Assembly (NCBI GenBank): GCA_032718475.1
Contig: JAUCBJ010004493.1
Coordinates: 49,450 to 113,449 of the forward strand
Reading direction: 5' to 3'
From: Nemertoderma westbladi
Lineage: Eukaryota > Xenacoelomorpha > Nemertodermatida > Nemertodermatidae
Length of the DNA: 64,000 nt
Position 1 is the stretch's first letter. The number at the start of each line of letters is the position of its first letter. The notes under the pieces were generated by a model. That model was not told the origin of the DNA. It made no database searches and saw only the letters and a program-made list of their open reading frames with translations. This document shows positions 1 to 13,242 of this stretch, one piece after another. The position numbers and the translations under genes were made by a program.

Positions 1-2246
1 ATAGTTCCGGGCAATACTCATCAATAATTCTGTGCAACACTCATCAATAGTTCTATGCAACACTCATCAATAGTTCCGCGCAACACACATCAATATTTCC
101 ATGCAGCACTCATCAATTGTTCCGTGCAACACACATCAATAGTTCCGTGCAACACTCATCAATAGTTCTCTACGACACTCATAAATAATTCCGTGCGACA
201 ATCATCAATAGTTCTTCCATGCAACACTCAGCAAGAGTTCCGTGCAACACTCATAAATAATTCCGTGCGTCACTCATCAATAGTTCCATGCAACACTCAG
301 CAATAGTTCCGTGCAACATTCATCAACAGTTTCGTGCAATACTCATCAATAGTTCTGTGCGACACTCATAAATAGCTCTGTGCAACACTCATCAATAGTT
401 CCGTGCAACACTCATCAATAGTTATGTACGACACTCATAAATAATTCCGTGCGACACTCATCAATAGTTCCATGCAACACTCAGCAATAGTTCCGTGCAA
501 CACTCATCAACATTTTCGTGCAACACTCATCAATAGTTCTGTGCGACACTCATAAATAGCTCTGTGCAACACTCATAAAAAGTTCCGTGCAATACTCATC
601 AATAGTTCCGTGCAACACTCATCAATAATTGGGTGCAACACTCATCAATAGTTCCTGTGCGACACTCATCAATAGTTCCTGTGCGAAACTCATTAATAGT
701 TAATGTGCGACACTCATCAATAGTTCCGTGCAACACTCATCAATAGTTCCGTGCAACACACATCAATAATTCTGTGCGACACTCATCAATAGTTCATGTG
801 CGACACTCATTAACAGTTAGTGTGCGACACTCATCAATAGTTCCGTGCAACACTCATCAATAGTTCCATGCAACACTCATCAATAGTTCTGTGCGACACT
901 CATAAATAGCTCTGTGCGACACTCATCAATAGTTCCTGTGCGACACTCATTAATAGTTAATGTGCGACACTCATCAATAGTTCCGTGCAACACTCATCAA
1001 TAGTTCCGTGCAACACACATCAATAGTTCCGTGCAATACTCATCAATAATTCGGTGCAATACTCATCAATAGTTCCTGTGCGACACTCATCAATAGTTAA
1101 TGTGCGACACTCATCAATAGTTCCGTGCAACACTCATCAATAGTTCCGTGCAACACTCATCAATAGTTCCGTGCAACACTCATCAATAGTTCCGTGCAAT
1201 ACTCATCAATAATTCGGTGCAACACTCATCAATAGTTCCGTGAAATACTCATCAATAATTCGGTGCAACACTCATCAATAGTTACGTGTAACACACATCA
1301 ATAGTTCCGTGCAACACTCATCAATAGTTCTGTGCGACACTCATCAATAGTTCCGTGTAACACACATAAATAGTTCCGTGCAACATACATCAATAGTTCC
1401 GTGCAACACACATCAATAGTTCCGTGCAATACTCATCAATAATTCGGTGCAACACTCATCAATAGTTCCTGTGCGATACTCATTAATAGTTAATGTGCGA
1501 CACTCATCAATAGTTCCGTGCAACACTCATCAATAGTTCCGTGCAACACTCATCAATAGTTCCGTGCAATACTCATCAATAATTCGGTGCAACACTCATC
1601 AATAGTTCCTGTGCGACACTCATTAATAGTTAATGTGCGACACTCATCAATAGTTCCGTGCAACACTCATCAATAGTTCCGTGCAACACTCATCAATAGT
1701 TCCGTGCAACACTCATCAATAGTTCCGTGCAATACTCATCAATAATTCGGTGCAACACTCATCAATAGTTCCGTGAAATACTCATCAATAATTCGGTGCA
1801 ACACTCATCAATAGTTACGTGTAACACTCATCAATAGTTCCGTGCAACACTCATCAATAGTTCCGTGCAATACTCATCAATAATTCGGTGCAACACTCAT
1901 CAATAGTTCCGTGAAATACTCATCAATAATTCGGTGCGACACTCATCAATAGTTCCGTGCAACACTCATCAATAGTTCCGTGTAACACACATCAATAGTT
2001 CCGTGCAACACTCATCAATAGTTCCGTGCAACACTCATCAATAGTTCCGTGCAACACTCATCAATAGTTCCGTGCAATACTCATCAATAATTCGGTGCAA
2101 CACTCATGAATAGTTCCGTGAAATACTCATCAATAATTCGGTGCGACACTCATCAATAGTTCCGTGCAACACTCATCAATAGTTCCGTGTAACACACATC
2201 AATAGTTCCGTGCAACACTCATCAATAGTTCCGTGCAACACTCATC
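1..2246. repeat. 23-bp tandem repeat array (satellite)
   Basis: About 97 head-to-tail copies of a 23-bp unit with consensus close to ATCAATAGTTCCGTGCAAC plus ACTC. The array runs off the left edge of the window, so its true length is unknown. Units fall into recurring variants (TTCCGTGCAACAC, TTCGGTGCAACAC, TTCCTGTGCGACAC, TTAATGTGCGACAC) that recur in blocks, for example around 600-1100 and 1400-1700. This suggests segmental, higher-order amplification. No coding signal is seen. Units decay at about 2246, where unique AT-rich DNA begins. Confidence 0.95.
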
Positions 2247-3373
2247 CATTTTATTTACGTGAAAGATTTTCGTGGTAAACCCGAATGATATTTTTCGTAA
2301 AGTCAAATATCACTTGAATAACATTAATTAACGCCTTTAGTATTGACGGTAATTGGCGAGTCATATTATTAATATAATAATAATATTAATCTGTTGCATA
2401 ATGGTGGATGAAACAAATGGGTAGTAGGTAGGTCGAACATCAATTCCCCACATGACACAAGTTTACAGTATGTTATCGTCTCTCATTATAACCCGTCGTT
2501 ATCAAACCCTACCCCCCTCCCCACCCCTCCAGTACAGAACACATGACATAACCTTAGGGTTCCATTTTCCATTATCCGATGAGCAAAAAAAAAATGCCAC
2601 AGTAGGCCCTGGGGATGCAAATCATGAGTACTGGTTGCGATGTAAATTCCTTAACACAATAATTAGTATCATAGGTTGAGGGTTCCATACGATGTTCCCA
2701 TTATGGAGTAGTTTTAGCCCCAAGCCAACTTCAGTGTCAGCGCGTTTTAGCAGAATTAACTGCCCTTATTCCATTATTATCGTAAAATCTGCCCCCAAAT
2801 TGCCTCATAGTTTCTAGTCTATTCTGTATCCATTGCGTCAATATATCATAAATAATTTATTATATAGTAGATAACAGTAGAAGAGGGGTAATCTATATTT
2901 TATTTTCAGATAAATATTACATTGGGTAAAGAGTTTGTATTGATGGCTGGACCTATTATGCCTAATTTACCAAATGGAATTCCATTTGGTTACATAGACA
3001 TAGGTCCACCCAACAATACAAACTATATCTAATGGTACCAGCGGTCATCTGGGGAAGAACCTACCTCTACAGAAATATTACAATCTTTACTTACTTTTTG
3101 ATTTCTCAATTGAGCACCTATCATCGTAAAACGTAGGTTTATCACCGATTGTTAAAATAGAACACTTAGTTTTTATCGCCTATAATTACGACATTTACTG
3201 TCGGTTTTGCTTTTAGTGAACTATTTATTACCTTTCTAAGGTGCCTTCCGTGGATAATAAATGATTATAGTCGGTCCACTGCGATGTTGGTTGAGTTCTC
3301 CGGCGAAACAGGCGGGTACATCATCCCGGGTGCGTGGCTTTGCCAACCTATGTGTGCCTCCTTGCTGCAGATA
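2247..3373. other. AT-rich DNA, no gene seen
   Basis: Unique AT-rich sequence. The open frames are short and lack splice context or recognisable domains. Nothing else is supported. Confidence 0.6.
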
Positions 3374-3404
<31 letters not shown>

Positions 3405-3605
3405 ACTAGACGCAATAGAATTTCATCCCTCTCCGGGGGAAAATCGACGCAAATAACAGCTGATTGCTCTCAAAAATAAAGCTGTAACCTGTTCTATTGT
3501 GTTTAGTTTATTGTTTTGGTTAAAATAACGTTCCACTGTAACCTGCTCCTTTCCCTAAATTGAGAATTTAACATTGAGGCGGGATATTAATTCGCCAAGG
3601 CGGGT
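3374..3605 (+). mobile_element. Poly(G)-ended dispersed repeat, copy A
   Basis: Begins with a run of 30 G (3374-3403) preceded by AGATA, then a body of about 200 bp containing CTAGACGCAATAGAATTTCA and TTATTGTTTTGGTTAAAA and ending near GAGGCGGGATATTAATTCGCC. The same sequence recurs at 58895-59030 in this orientation and at 63315-63546 inverted, each with its homopolymer at the outer end. I see no partner arm near this copy, so it is a solo arm or a non-autonomous element. No coding capacity. Confidence 0.75.
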
Positions 3606-4101
3606 TTTGCGTCCAGTTCCGTCTCTGTACTGTCTCCCTTGCTGGGTGAGCCAGAATATTTGTTTTCACTTTCATTCTTTAGCTACAAGCGGTCCCTGAC
3701 GATATTTCTCCAGTTACACCGCACGTATTCTTCAACCACATAGTGAATTGTTAGTTCTGTTAGAAAGCTGTCCGTGTAAGGATTCCAAATATGTAATACA
3801 AACTGAAATTCGTCATAAAATAGCTGAGATATGAGCGTTAGAAAGCTACATGGCCTTACATCTGCGCAAGGCAATTATTGTATTATTGTATGTAAAGTAC
3901 TAATTTAATTAGGAATACAATTACAAAATCATAGAATATTTATTTTCAAAATCCTCTCCACTCCTTATTAACCTCGCTGGTATAAATTATCAAGAGAGTA
4001 ATCAAAAACTTTTCATTTTCTTCATTTCATTTCATTTTTTCATTCATTTCGTCAATAATACCTTCCCAACCCATTTAATATATCATTTATCAAGCAAGCA
4101 A
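3606..4101. other. AT-rich spacer, no gene seen
   Basis: AT-rich sequence with short CATTT-type simple repeats around 4015-4060. No recognisable gene. Confidence 0.55.
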
Positions 4102-4324
4102 ACAGTCGGCCGAAGCCGGAGGCGACCCGAAGGCTCCTCTTTCGATAGCTGCTACCCGAGGGTAGGGGTGGGCGCTACAACTATCCCAAGATTTGCTCCC
4201 AGTTATTTAACTGGTACTCATTTTATCGACCCCAGTGGATGAAAGGCTGAGTGGACCCTGGCGGGGCTAAACCTACAACCAATAGATTGCAGGCCCGGCG
4301 CTCTACCAACTGAGCTACCCCGCC
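4102..4324 (-). mobile_element. tRNA-derived SINE
   Basis: Read on the minus strand, the element starts with a tRNA-like head (4324 down to about 4260): acceptor GGCGGGG, an A-box-like TAGCTCAGTTGG, D-stem closure TAGAGC, a loop containing CTGCAAT (GCA anticodon, Cys-like), and a degraded T-arm ending CCCCGCC that pairs with the acceptor. A tRNA-unrelated body follows, with CTCAGCCTTTCATCC and GGGTCGATAAAATGAGTACC, motifs I recognise from invertebrate tRNA-SINEs, then a tail rich in CCGAAGGCTCCTC-type sequence. The B box is degenerate (GTTTAGCCC), so this is a SINE rather than a working tRNA gene. A tail fragment of the same family lies at 13381-13452. Confidence 0.8.
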
Positions 4325-7300
4325 TTTCATTTATATTATCTATATAATATATATATCATTTATAAGTCGTCATAATAAGGTCTCGTATCATGTTATACAT
4401 GAAATACCTGAGGGAAAGCTAAAGTTAAAGTTAAACTCCAATATCAGAAACCGGTTTCCATATACCATATACTAATAAAAATAATGCTATATATATGTGT
4501 TCAGATTTACAACTGTGTAAAATGTTAGGAAGAAGAAATCTATTGATACTATGAGTTATATTTTATTCAACCCAATCCAGCAGGGCTTGTCAAACATTAA
4601 TTTATCTTAATCTTAACAACTGCTAATTCTAAACCTCAGTTGATGGCATTGAAGATACTGTTCAATTTCTAGGCTTTGTAACAAATGCACCTTTTGTCTG
4701 TCTGTACCCACATAAATTCTCAATGCAGAAGAAACTGACAACAGTTATTATACCCTGTAATCATGTGTCATAGGGAATATAGTCCACACCTGGGTGTGAA
4801 TAATGATAAGATAACACAGAATTTTGAATGTGGAACTGGGGAACTGTTGCATTGTAAGGACTCGACATTCTACCGCCTACCTACCTAGCTTCGAGCTCTT
4901 CCTAGAAGTATCTCTCAATAACAATCTTATCACCTGTTTCATTCATTTTTAGACAACAATGTTTAATGTTCCTGCCAATGTCGAAACTGCCATATGGAAT
5001 AAGATTATACCGGGAATTTACAATTATATGTTCGGTATTTGGTTTCATTTTAAAATTGGTTAGCAATATTAGCATAACTCTTAGAGAGGAGAGTATAACG
5101 TGGAGGATCTATTAGTGATTCGGATTAATATCATTCCAATTAACGTCCTTCACCTCATTTATGAGTGGAATTGCGCAGAGGTTTACGGGCATTGTGATGG
5201 GTGTAGGTATAGACTACGTACGTGTTGATAATATACCATGACAATGAACTACCATCCATTAATTACATACATTTAGAGGTCACAAAGAAGGCCAGTAATT
5301 TCTTTATGAATGCATGCATAATACAATCTAGGGTGTCTTTCCATAATGGAGGTTCAAAAGCATTGACAATCGGAACGTGACATGGATACACAGTAATGCG
5401 TTTTACAAAAGGTAACAAACAGATCTACCATGTACAATTTTCTAACTTATGCACGTTTTTGCGTTCATATTTGCACATGCACATTCTACCAGCACTCAAG
5501 TATTATACTTGCAAATGAATGAAAGGCGTAGGTAATACAGCTCTAAATGCAACACTAACCCTTATTAACCCTTCAAACATCCCCCTCTATCTGGTGGACT
5601 AAATTCCATTCTACAGGTGCCAACTAAATTTTACTATTTCTTACCGCTAATTGGTATTGTTAGGCGCTGCCTGATTAAATATTGACAAGAGCTAGTGATA
5701 CTTCCTGACTTAAAGAAATTCCTGATAACAATTGCTATCAACTTTATCACCATGTCTCCCTATATTACTGGTATCGCACTTCCTAATTAGGCGTGTGGCA
5801 GGCAGGATGGCGGTATAGTGGCCTGATTTCGATGCTTCTGCACGGCAACTAGAATTGGCAGAGTTCACGTAAAACATCCGTCGCAGGGCTGCTGACAAAA
5901 AACGTCAGGATTGAAAGGTCCAAACAAATTTAATTTATATTCACTTCCGTGGGATGACATGGATTGCTACTGTGTTTCGGTCTCCCGCGAATCCCACATT
6001 TGAATGGATCGTTAATGATGTACTAACTTAATAAATCGACTTGCTGGAATTATTTAGTGTATCTTTCCTTACTCCCTCCACTCCGTATGCTTATATTTAC
6101 TGGGCGGGAAGTTGATTTCATTGAAGCACGAAGCGCTCTCAACATAGCCCAATGTTTTAGCTTATCCTGCCTCATCGACCGTATCATATAAATATTTAGT
6201 AGTTTTTCGTTTTCCTTATAAAAGTAAAGTAAAGTTGTATTCGGCCGTTTCGTCAAGGTTTAGGCACAAAGTCTGACGACTAATTCCCAGGACCAGCCTT
6301 GTAGATTACATCCAAGATAGAAGAGCTTCCAGTGTTCACGTTCATTTTACTACACTTTACTAATCATATAGATATTTAGATATTTTGGTAAAACGTTGAC
6401 TTCACAGCTCTACATAGACAGACTTCTAACTTTACAATGACTTGAAATTGCTCTACTGTTGTTGCATGAACCTCGCAAAAATAACCATTTATATTATAGT
6501 CAATTTATTTTTTACACTAGACTAGGTAACAGTAAAACCACCCTCTGGGAAATAAATTATTTCGCATGGAATTGAGTTCTACACATTTCGTGAAATTCGT
6601 AGGTAATATATAGGTAACAATAGGTATATAGGTAATAATAATACCTAGCATATTGATTACTGTTACATTTTCTGACATAATATTACAGTTTGGGGGCTCC
6701 ACTTGAACCAAGCAAAATTACCATATCAGCGAAAAATTTCCATCACATCTATTTTGGTCAGTGAAATAGTTCCCATTATGTACATTTATGATGGAATATA
6801 ATTAACAACTATATAATTAATTCTTAATAATTCATGACAAATAAAATAGTTATTGGAGACTGCGAGTCTCTGTCATCTAATTGATAACAAATTTATATAA
6901 TTTTTGTTCGATATCCATTACAATTTCAAATAATAAGAATAAATTCGAATAGTAACAGCCAATTTATTAAATATATTGAAAATCATTTACTCGCGTTGCA
7001 TCCTGACCTACTCCGTGATTCATCGTTATATAATATAGTTCGAACTCGGACTAGGTTTCGAGATAGTCAAATTCTGCAAGGAGAATAAAAATCGAATTAT
7101 CAATTTAACTTTACGATTGATTGCTTGTGGTCTCAATAGCGCTTACAAGTGATTAATAGGCTGTTTAGGGATGTTGGGTATGAATGGGTAGTGCATTGCT
7201 ATTCACTTCAGCCTCGAGACAAGATACTGACATTTTTAGGAAATAGTATCACGTGGATACGGGTTTTACTATGGATTTAATGATTACTGTTGATTCAGAC

Positions 7301-7399
7301 TCGCCTATATTGGAAGCAAACAAGATATGTCTAATATCTATCAATCTATAATCGACATGCTTCATTGAGATTTCTATAACGGCTTAACAAAAAATTGTG
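4325..7399. other. Non-coding AT-rich DNA
   Basis: About 3 kb with only short spurious open frames on both strands. I see no conserved domain, splice-flanked exon, RNA gene or ordered repeat. Confidence 0.55.
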
Positions 7400-7665
7400 A
7401 ATTTTGTAAGACAAACACAATCTGCATGCTATTTTGTGGCGGCATTAAGAATGCTTTACGGCTTATCGAAAAAGTTGAAGTTTCACCGCCACAACTCCAT
7501 ATCACCCATGACTTTCGCGAGATTATTCGCATCTTGCCGTGTGTGTCATAACAGGAGTCTCAAAATTGTCACGGACTGTCCTCAGTGCGTATTCTCTCTC
7601 TGTGGTTGCCAAAGCACAAAGATTGTGCACAGGCCGGCTATTTCTTATCCAGTTGCAAATTACAG
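7400..7665 (-). mobile_element. LINE 3'-end fragment
   Basis: This stretch matches, in the same orientation, the 3' region of the longer LINE remnant at 36190-36400. Shared blocks include the CCGCCACAACTCC / ATCACCCATGAC segment and the stretch with GGCTGCCAAAGTACAA-like sequence. It encodes no intact protein. It is a truncated, diverged copy on the minus strand of the same non-LTR family. The open frames called here on both strands are shadows of this decayed element. Confidence 0.6.
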
Positions 7666-10600
7666 TAGGCCTACTTGTTAATTCTTCAGATGTCGCAAAC
7701 GCCATAATTATTGCCCCAAGACGACTGGGACTTGGCATTAAGACACATTTTGAAATTTAGGATATCGTTACACACCATAAAGAACGTTCTGACCCAGAAA
7801 CGTATGTAATCACTTGATTAAACTTCCGGCTTGTTGGCCACGCAAAAGCTTTAGTTGTGCAGAGGAGAGAGTTAAACTTCCAGCCCCGTGGCTAGGATTA
7901 AATTGAGTCGCATTTCCGGAAGAAAGGCTACGTATAAAATGACTAATCTATGAGAAGCGACTAAGCGAGAAAATTATATTTTCATTATTTAAACGCGAAT
8001 GAAATGTCGAATTACTTTCAGAATGAGTAAATTATTTTTCTGGTTAAAATTAAATGGTGCTTTTCCCGAAAGCTCTTTAGAACCTCGATTCAGTCCAGAT
8101 ATATCCAAAGTATTTTGGTAAATATATGTTTCACAGGGAAATATGAATGTAAAATTCTTCCCTATGTCGCATGAACCACAACTACTCTATGATGCTTGCG
8201 CGGCTAAAATATTCCATTTGTTAGGTTTTTACAGGTTAGGAACTGTAGATATTGTGCATTTCGGTCACTCCAATTGAATTCCTTTGAGATCAATTTATTC
8301 AGACAGTCTGTCTATCAATATTATTATTCTGCCCAGCTCAACAGCTTCAAGTGTAGCAATCTACATATTGGATCATTCATTATACCTTATAGCGGCTGTG
8401 CAACCTGAGCCTTGGAGAAGCAGAATGGCGAACCTAATCCCATCCCCCAACGAGATAAAGGTAAGGTTCAACTCCAAGGGAATCTAAGATTAACAAGCGT
8501 TTTCCATTATTGCATTCGAGATGTGATTCACTAATTGTACGAAAAGTTATGGCGCCTCTTCCTCTTTCATCAGATAAAAGCAAATGGCCCAATTTACATG
8601 CAGCTGTGGATGAAGGGAATGCATTCTAGTAAAATGTTATCATCGTTATAAATGTAATTGTTAAATTGGAAGGGATTGTCTATAAAATCATCAATTACCA
8701 ATGTTACTTGGGAACCAAAAATACATCGCGTTTGCGATACAATACATTTGCGATATATTAAACAACACATTGATTATGTTTGTGTGTACACAGTGTAATT
8801 CGACTACAGTTCATGGAACGTTAAAAAAAGGCGTGTTTTAAATCATACATAAACAAAAATGTTGCCAATACTATGCTTCTGTCAATTGAATTTCCTGAAT
8901 GGATCATATCAACTGTCAACCCACCTGGCAAATCATAACTTCCATATTCCACATCCCAATCATTATAGCCGCAATAAAACCGTCACTGAACTCCCTTTCC
9001 ATTGATTGCAAGATATATTCCCGATGGAGTATGGCCGTAAAAGTAATCAACGTTATCGGAATCGCCACTCGCCTAACAATTCCGTTGCTCTATGGTGTCC
9101 CGGTGGGTACACTTGGAACTGTCGAGTAACATGCTTATGCTAACTCATCTGAATAACAGTCCTTCCGCCCTCTTCGGCTTTAAACCAAGTTTCCCTTGCT
9201 CTTGCATGTATTCTCTCTCTGGTGGACAAGCTGTCTGATTGCAAACATAATTAATCTAACAAACTTTATAAGCCAGGTTCTTGGGCGCGGCACCGTTTAC
9301 CTAAACAAGGGCCAGGAAGTTACTACTCATCCAAAATAATCTCATTCTGTATAAATTTCGACATAAGGCCGACACTCTCACTAACAAACCATGCTGTCAA
9401 TGAGAAAGGAATTGCTTTGGTTTCCAAGAACAGCCGTTTTCTGTACAAGTTTTACTTTGGTCTCTTGTTGTTCATGAATTCATTAATATTTACGAAAATG
9501 TAATGATAATACTGCCAAGGTTGCATTGCTAACTGCAACTTTAAGCCTAGAAGGTGTGCATTATGGTAGTCGAGAGGTTATATTATTGGCATAAATAAAC
9601 ATGTTTCAAGTACGCTTTCGCATGACTTGTTGTAGCTTCTATTGCACGCAATTCACCGCTAATAGTCACTCAAATATCAAGAACTAACGCCTGGAAGCTG
9701 TTTTCCTAAATGTTTAACAGCTTTTAATTCTCTGAACACCCATTTAACAGAAGGTTTCAGAACTCATGCACATTGTTATCAGATATGATCTTTCATCATT
9801 CTCTCTCAAGGCTCAATATCAGGGGAAAAAACAAAAAACATCACATGTTAATTTCATGTTTTATTGAACCAAAAACGCAAAAATCTTACATATATATATA
9901 TCTCATCTGCTGATTTGAGATGACAATTCTAGCAGGGTGGCCAAGTTAATATTTAGTGCATGCAAGCTTCACTCCTTCTTACAGTTCTCATATAAACATA
10001 TATTGATTTTTTAATAATATTTTAATAAACTCACTTAGAACTGCTTTTCCAAGTCCCTATTGTTACCACTATATCGAATCAGCGATGGCCTTTATGATTC
10101 AGACATTAATCATACTGCATTCAATTCAATGAATGGGTAGCACAGTTCAGAAGTTCTTTCACCATTGGGTTTGTGCAACGATTGCCAATAATTCTACCAA
10201 CCTCATTATTTAACTCATAATATTTTTGAACAATGCCGTGAATATTTCCATAACATGGTGAAACTATCGCTAAAGCTAACCAATCGCATACTCACCATTT
10301 TCACAAAATAATTTTTCATGTCACATACTGTACGTCAGCAACATGGAAAACAATAGTTATTCCAATAGTATCGGCTAAATATTGAAAATTCATATGATTA
10401 TCGTTGAACTACAATGCCATACCTCCACATTTGAATGTTTTTAGCGTCTTCTAATTTTATTCGGAACAGTTTAAAAAAATAATCAAGCTGCATTACGCAT
10501 ATATTATTAGCTTTAAGAAATCTACGATTTGAGAAATTTTCATACTGCCACAAAATTTACCTATAATTTAGTTTGTTATGTTCCGTAACAGGAGCCAATG
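7666..10600. other. Non-coding DNA; no gene supported
   Basis: AT-rich sequence without convincing exons. A minus-strand segment at about 8890-9130 has a protein-like composition but carries two in-frame stops (see findings). Otherwise nothing is recognised. Confidence 0.5.
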
Positions 10601-11062
10601 TGTGGCGATGGTCCACCTATATGTGGCGATGGTCCACCTATATGTGGCGATGGTCCACCTATATGTGGCGATGGTCCACCTATATGTGGCGATGGTCCAC
10701 CTATATGTGGCGATAGTCCACCTATATGTGGCGATGGTCCACCTATATGTGGCGATGGTCCACCTATATGTGGCGATGGTCCACCTATATGTGGCGATGG
10801 TCCACCTATATGTGGCGATGGTCCACCTATATGTGGCGATGGTCCACCTATATGTGGCGATAGTCCACCTATATGTGGCGATGGTCCACCTATATGTGGC
10901 GATGGTCCACCTATATGTGGCGATGGTCCACCTATATGTGGCGATGGTCCACCTATATGTGGCGATGGTCCACCTATATGTGGCGATGGTCCACCTATAT
11001 GTGGCAATGGTCCACCTATATGTGGCGATGGTCCATCTATATGTGGCGATGGTCCACCTATA
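10601..11062. repeat. 21-bp minisatellite, 22 copies
   Basis: Twenty-two head-to-tail copies of a 21-bp unit (TGTGGCGATGGTCCACCTAT plus A), with only a few substitutions (GATAG for GATGG, CAATGG, CATCTA). Because 21 is a multiple of 3 and the unit has no stop in most frames, it creates several overlapping open frames on both strands. None has a credible start, splice context or unique flanking coding sequence, so I treat it as non-coding. The low divergence points to recent expansion. Confidence 0.95.
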
Positions 11063-12537
11063 TCGAAATCATGTCGCATCCGAAGTGATACCGGTACTTA
11101 ACTAAATCCATAAAACAATATCATATTCATGAGCGATTAATCAGCATTCGTTAAGTGAATCCTGTTATTAAAATCCACATTCTCTGTTATTATTTTCATC
11201 TCCAGAAGAAAATATTGTAGCAGTAGAAGGTGTAGTTTGACATTGAAGTATTTAGTGGCCCTTATTGTTCTGTAGGATTTCAATAATGAACGTATCGGCG
11301 AAAGTTAAGTTTTGAGTCAAAAATTGTGTCGTTGTAGAAAACCCTTCTTATCTCATTCCGATGGTAGTAGCATTGGATGGATCGTTGTGGGCAGTTTGCA
11401 GTAATGAATAGGGAGGCATTGGTTGGCGCTGCAATGAAGCTTGAAGAAATAGTATCCTGTTCCTGTTACCTTGTTGTTTTATGTCCTCGGGGTGACAACC
11501 TGATACCAGCTATCAATTTCCACCCTATTAAAGTAAGTTAATTAATTACGGATTTAGTGGAGGTGAACGTCACATAATAATGGAGCAAACGCCCGCGTTG
11601 GATGCAATCTGAAATCCCTTTAGGGATTTATAGTATAGTTCTGGGGTGGGGGGGCACTGGAAATAATATTCAGACAGACTTTGTGCTGGTGGAATAGCTT
11701 TTGAATGGAATGGCTTTTTAGGTCCGCGTGTAAGTGTAACGAGTCTACCCGTTATATCTCATTTTCCATTTACTTTATTTTCTATGTACATTATTATTGT
11801 CCATACAATTTAATAATCCATAATGTCTATTGGGGGGGGGGGGGGGGGGGAAATACATTATTATGAATCACTTTGGACGACAAACTTAACTTGGGAAGTA
11901 ATTAATGGGAAATTCTAATAGGAAGATTTTCGACTCAGTCGCTCTACACTGATCTACGGTAACGGTACTCATTACATCAGTGAACCTGTAATTGCAGTTT
12001 CAATTCAAACCACACATAATGCAATGACGGGTGTTTTAAACAAGTCGTTTGTTTAATTAGAGACGAGTTCAGTAATTATTATAAAAGTGCTTTGAAATCC
12101 ATGAAATATTGATATTGTAATAAGTTGTTCAGAAATGGAAAATATATGAAGTATACCCTACTTTCTGCCGTTATATTTCACTTTGCAGTTACCCCCATGT
12201 GAAGAATCAGGTTTTCACCAAAAACACAAGTTACAGAAGGGCTGAATCTAACCAAAACAATAAACGAATTAGTATATGTACTGGTTATAAGACAGAAATA
12301 AGCGCTATAAAACACTTAATAAAGATAAATTAAAAAAAAAAATCTTCATATATAAAATTCCAATAAAAAGTCGACCGAAAAGTGAAATCCTGGTATTCTT
12401 CACATGGGCGCTGATTGTTGCGTTCTATTCTATTCTGTTTAAATCTCTATCCTGTTTATACGGAAAGTGAACTACTAAGAATGTGTTAACATTTTATGAC
12501 TTTCGTTTCAGTATTTTATTCATTTATATTTACACAG
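11063..12537. other. Upstream or first-intron region of the CSPG4-like gene
   Basis: Non-coding AT-rich sequence with a 19-G run at 11832-11850. It should hold the promoter or the end of the first intron of the proteoglycan gene. A weak candidate signal-peptide exon lies at about 11404-11491 (see findings). No promoter element could be supported. Confidence 0.45.
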
Positions 12538-13242
12538 CTTCATTCTATGGAAACAGTCATATATATTTGAACCGAACTTACAACGAAACTCAACTCTCAA
12601 TATCCATTCAATTCCGGACAACACAAGAGAATGCGCTGCTCTTCACCGGAGCGGGCTGGTCGCTGGGCGACGACTATATTGTTCTGGAACTGCGTCGCGG
12701 CGCGATCGTGTGCCGTATTAACGCCGGGGAGGGGGAGGTCCGACTGCATACCAAAGGCTCCCATCGCTACAACGACTTCCGTTGGCAACGAGCCGAAATC
12801 TCCCAGACGTACGAGGACGTCACCCTCCAGGTGAACGAAGACCGCCCGATATCCGGGACTCTGATTGGTCCGGACACGGCGGTCGAACTCGATCGGGGGA
12901 TATTCATTGGCGGAACGGGAGACAATCTCGTAAAGTCTCTCCGACATTCCGATATAAATTACCGGGGTTGTATCGCTAAACTCACAATAAACGGCGAGGA
13001 TGTCATTCAATCAGCTGAGACTGAATACCATAGCAACCCGGGTATGGTTAGTCACGTGACCTGGGATTGTAACCCCGAGATTTCTGGGTCTGGGGATGCT
13101 CCAATCAGCTTCGTGGAATTTACTTCACATTTGGCATTCCCACCATGGAAACTAAAAGAACGCGGAACTGTTTCCATGACAATGAAAACCAATCGCAACT
13201 CTGGAATACTGTTGTTTGCATCCAATAGGAAAGCTAACCAAG
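12538..13242 (+). CDS. CSPG4-like exon: laminin G domain 1 and start of LamG2
   Basis: The acceptor TTTACACAG precedes the exon and the donor is AAG/GTAATG; phase 1 at both ends. It encodes ASFYGNSH, then a laminin G sandwich (ALLFTGAGW, IVLELRRG, GIFIGGTGD, YRGCIAKLTINGED), then EISGSGD, an acidic Ser-Gly site that could carry a glycosaminoglycan, and the first strands of LamG2 (LAFPPW, SGILLFAS). A second AG lies 26 bp upstream (TTTCGTTTCAG). I prefer 12538 because the reading then begins exactly where mature NG2 begins. Confidence 0.9.

Noticed and set aside
1-2246. CRISPR-like array
   Set aside because: Units are contiguous 23-mers without unique spacers, in an animal genome.
4260-4324. 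Functional tRNA-Cys gene
   Set aside because: The A box is good but the B box and T-arm are degenerate, and a SINE body follows directly.
10576-11105. Several 167-175 codon open frames on both strands, one resembling a GGPSPHI repeat protein
   Set aside because: They arise from a 21-bp minisatellite whose length is a multiple of three. No splice context, promoter or unique coding flank.
12483-12537. Use of the residues before ASFYG as the signal peptide (IYIYTASFYG region)
   Set aside because: The frame upstream has no ATG, and 12531-12537 is a good acceptor (TTTACACAG) in the right phase, so this stretch is intron.
12597-13010. 137-codon open frame antisense to the LamG exon
   Set aside because: Shadow of the real exon. 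The sense strand encodes a clear laminin G domain with matching splice sites.
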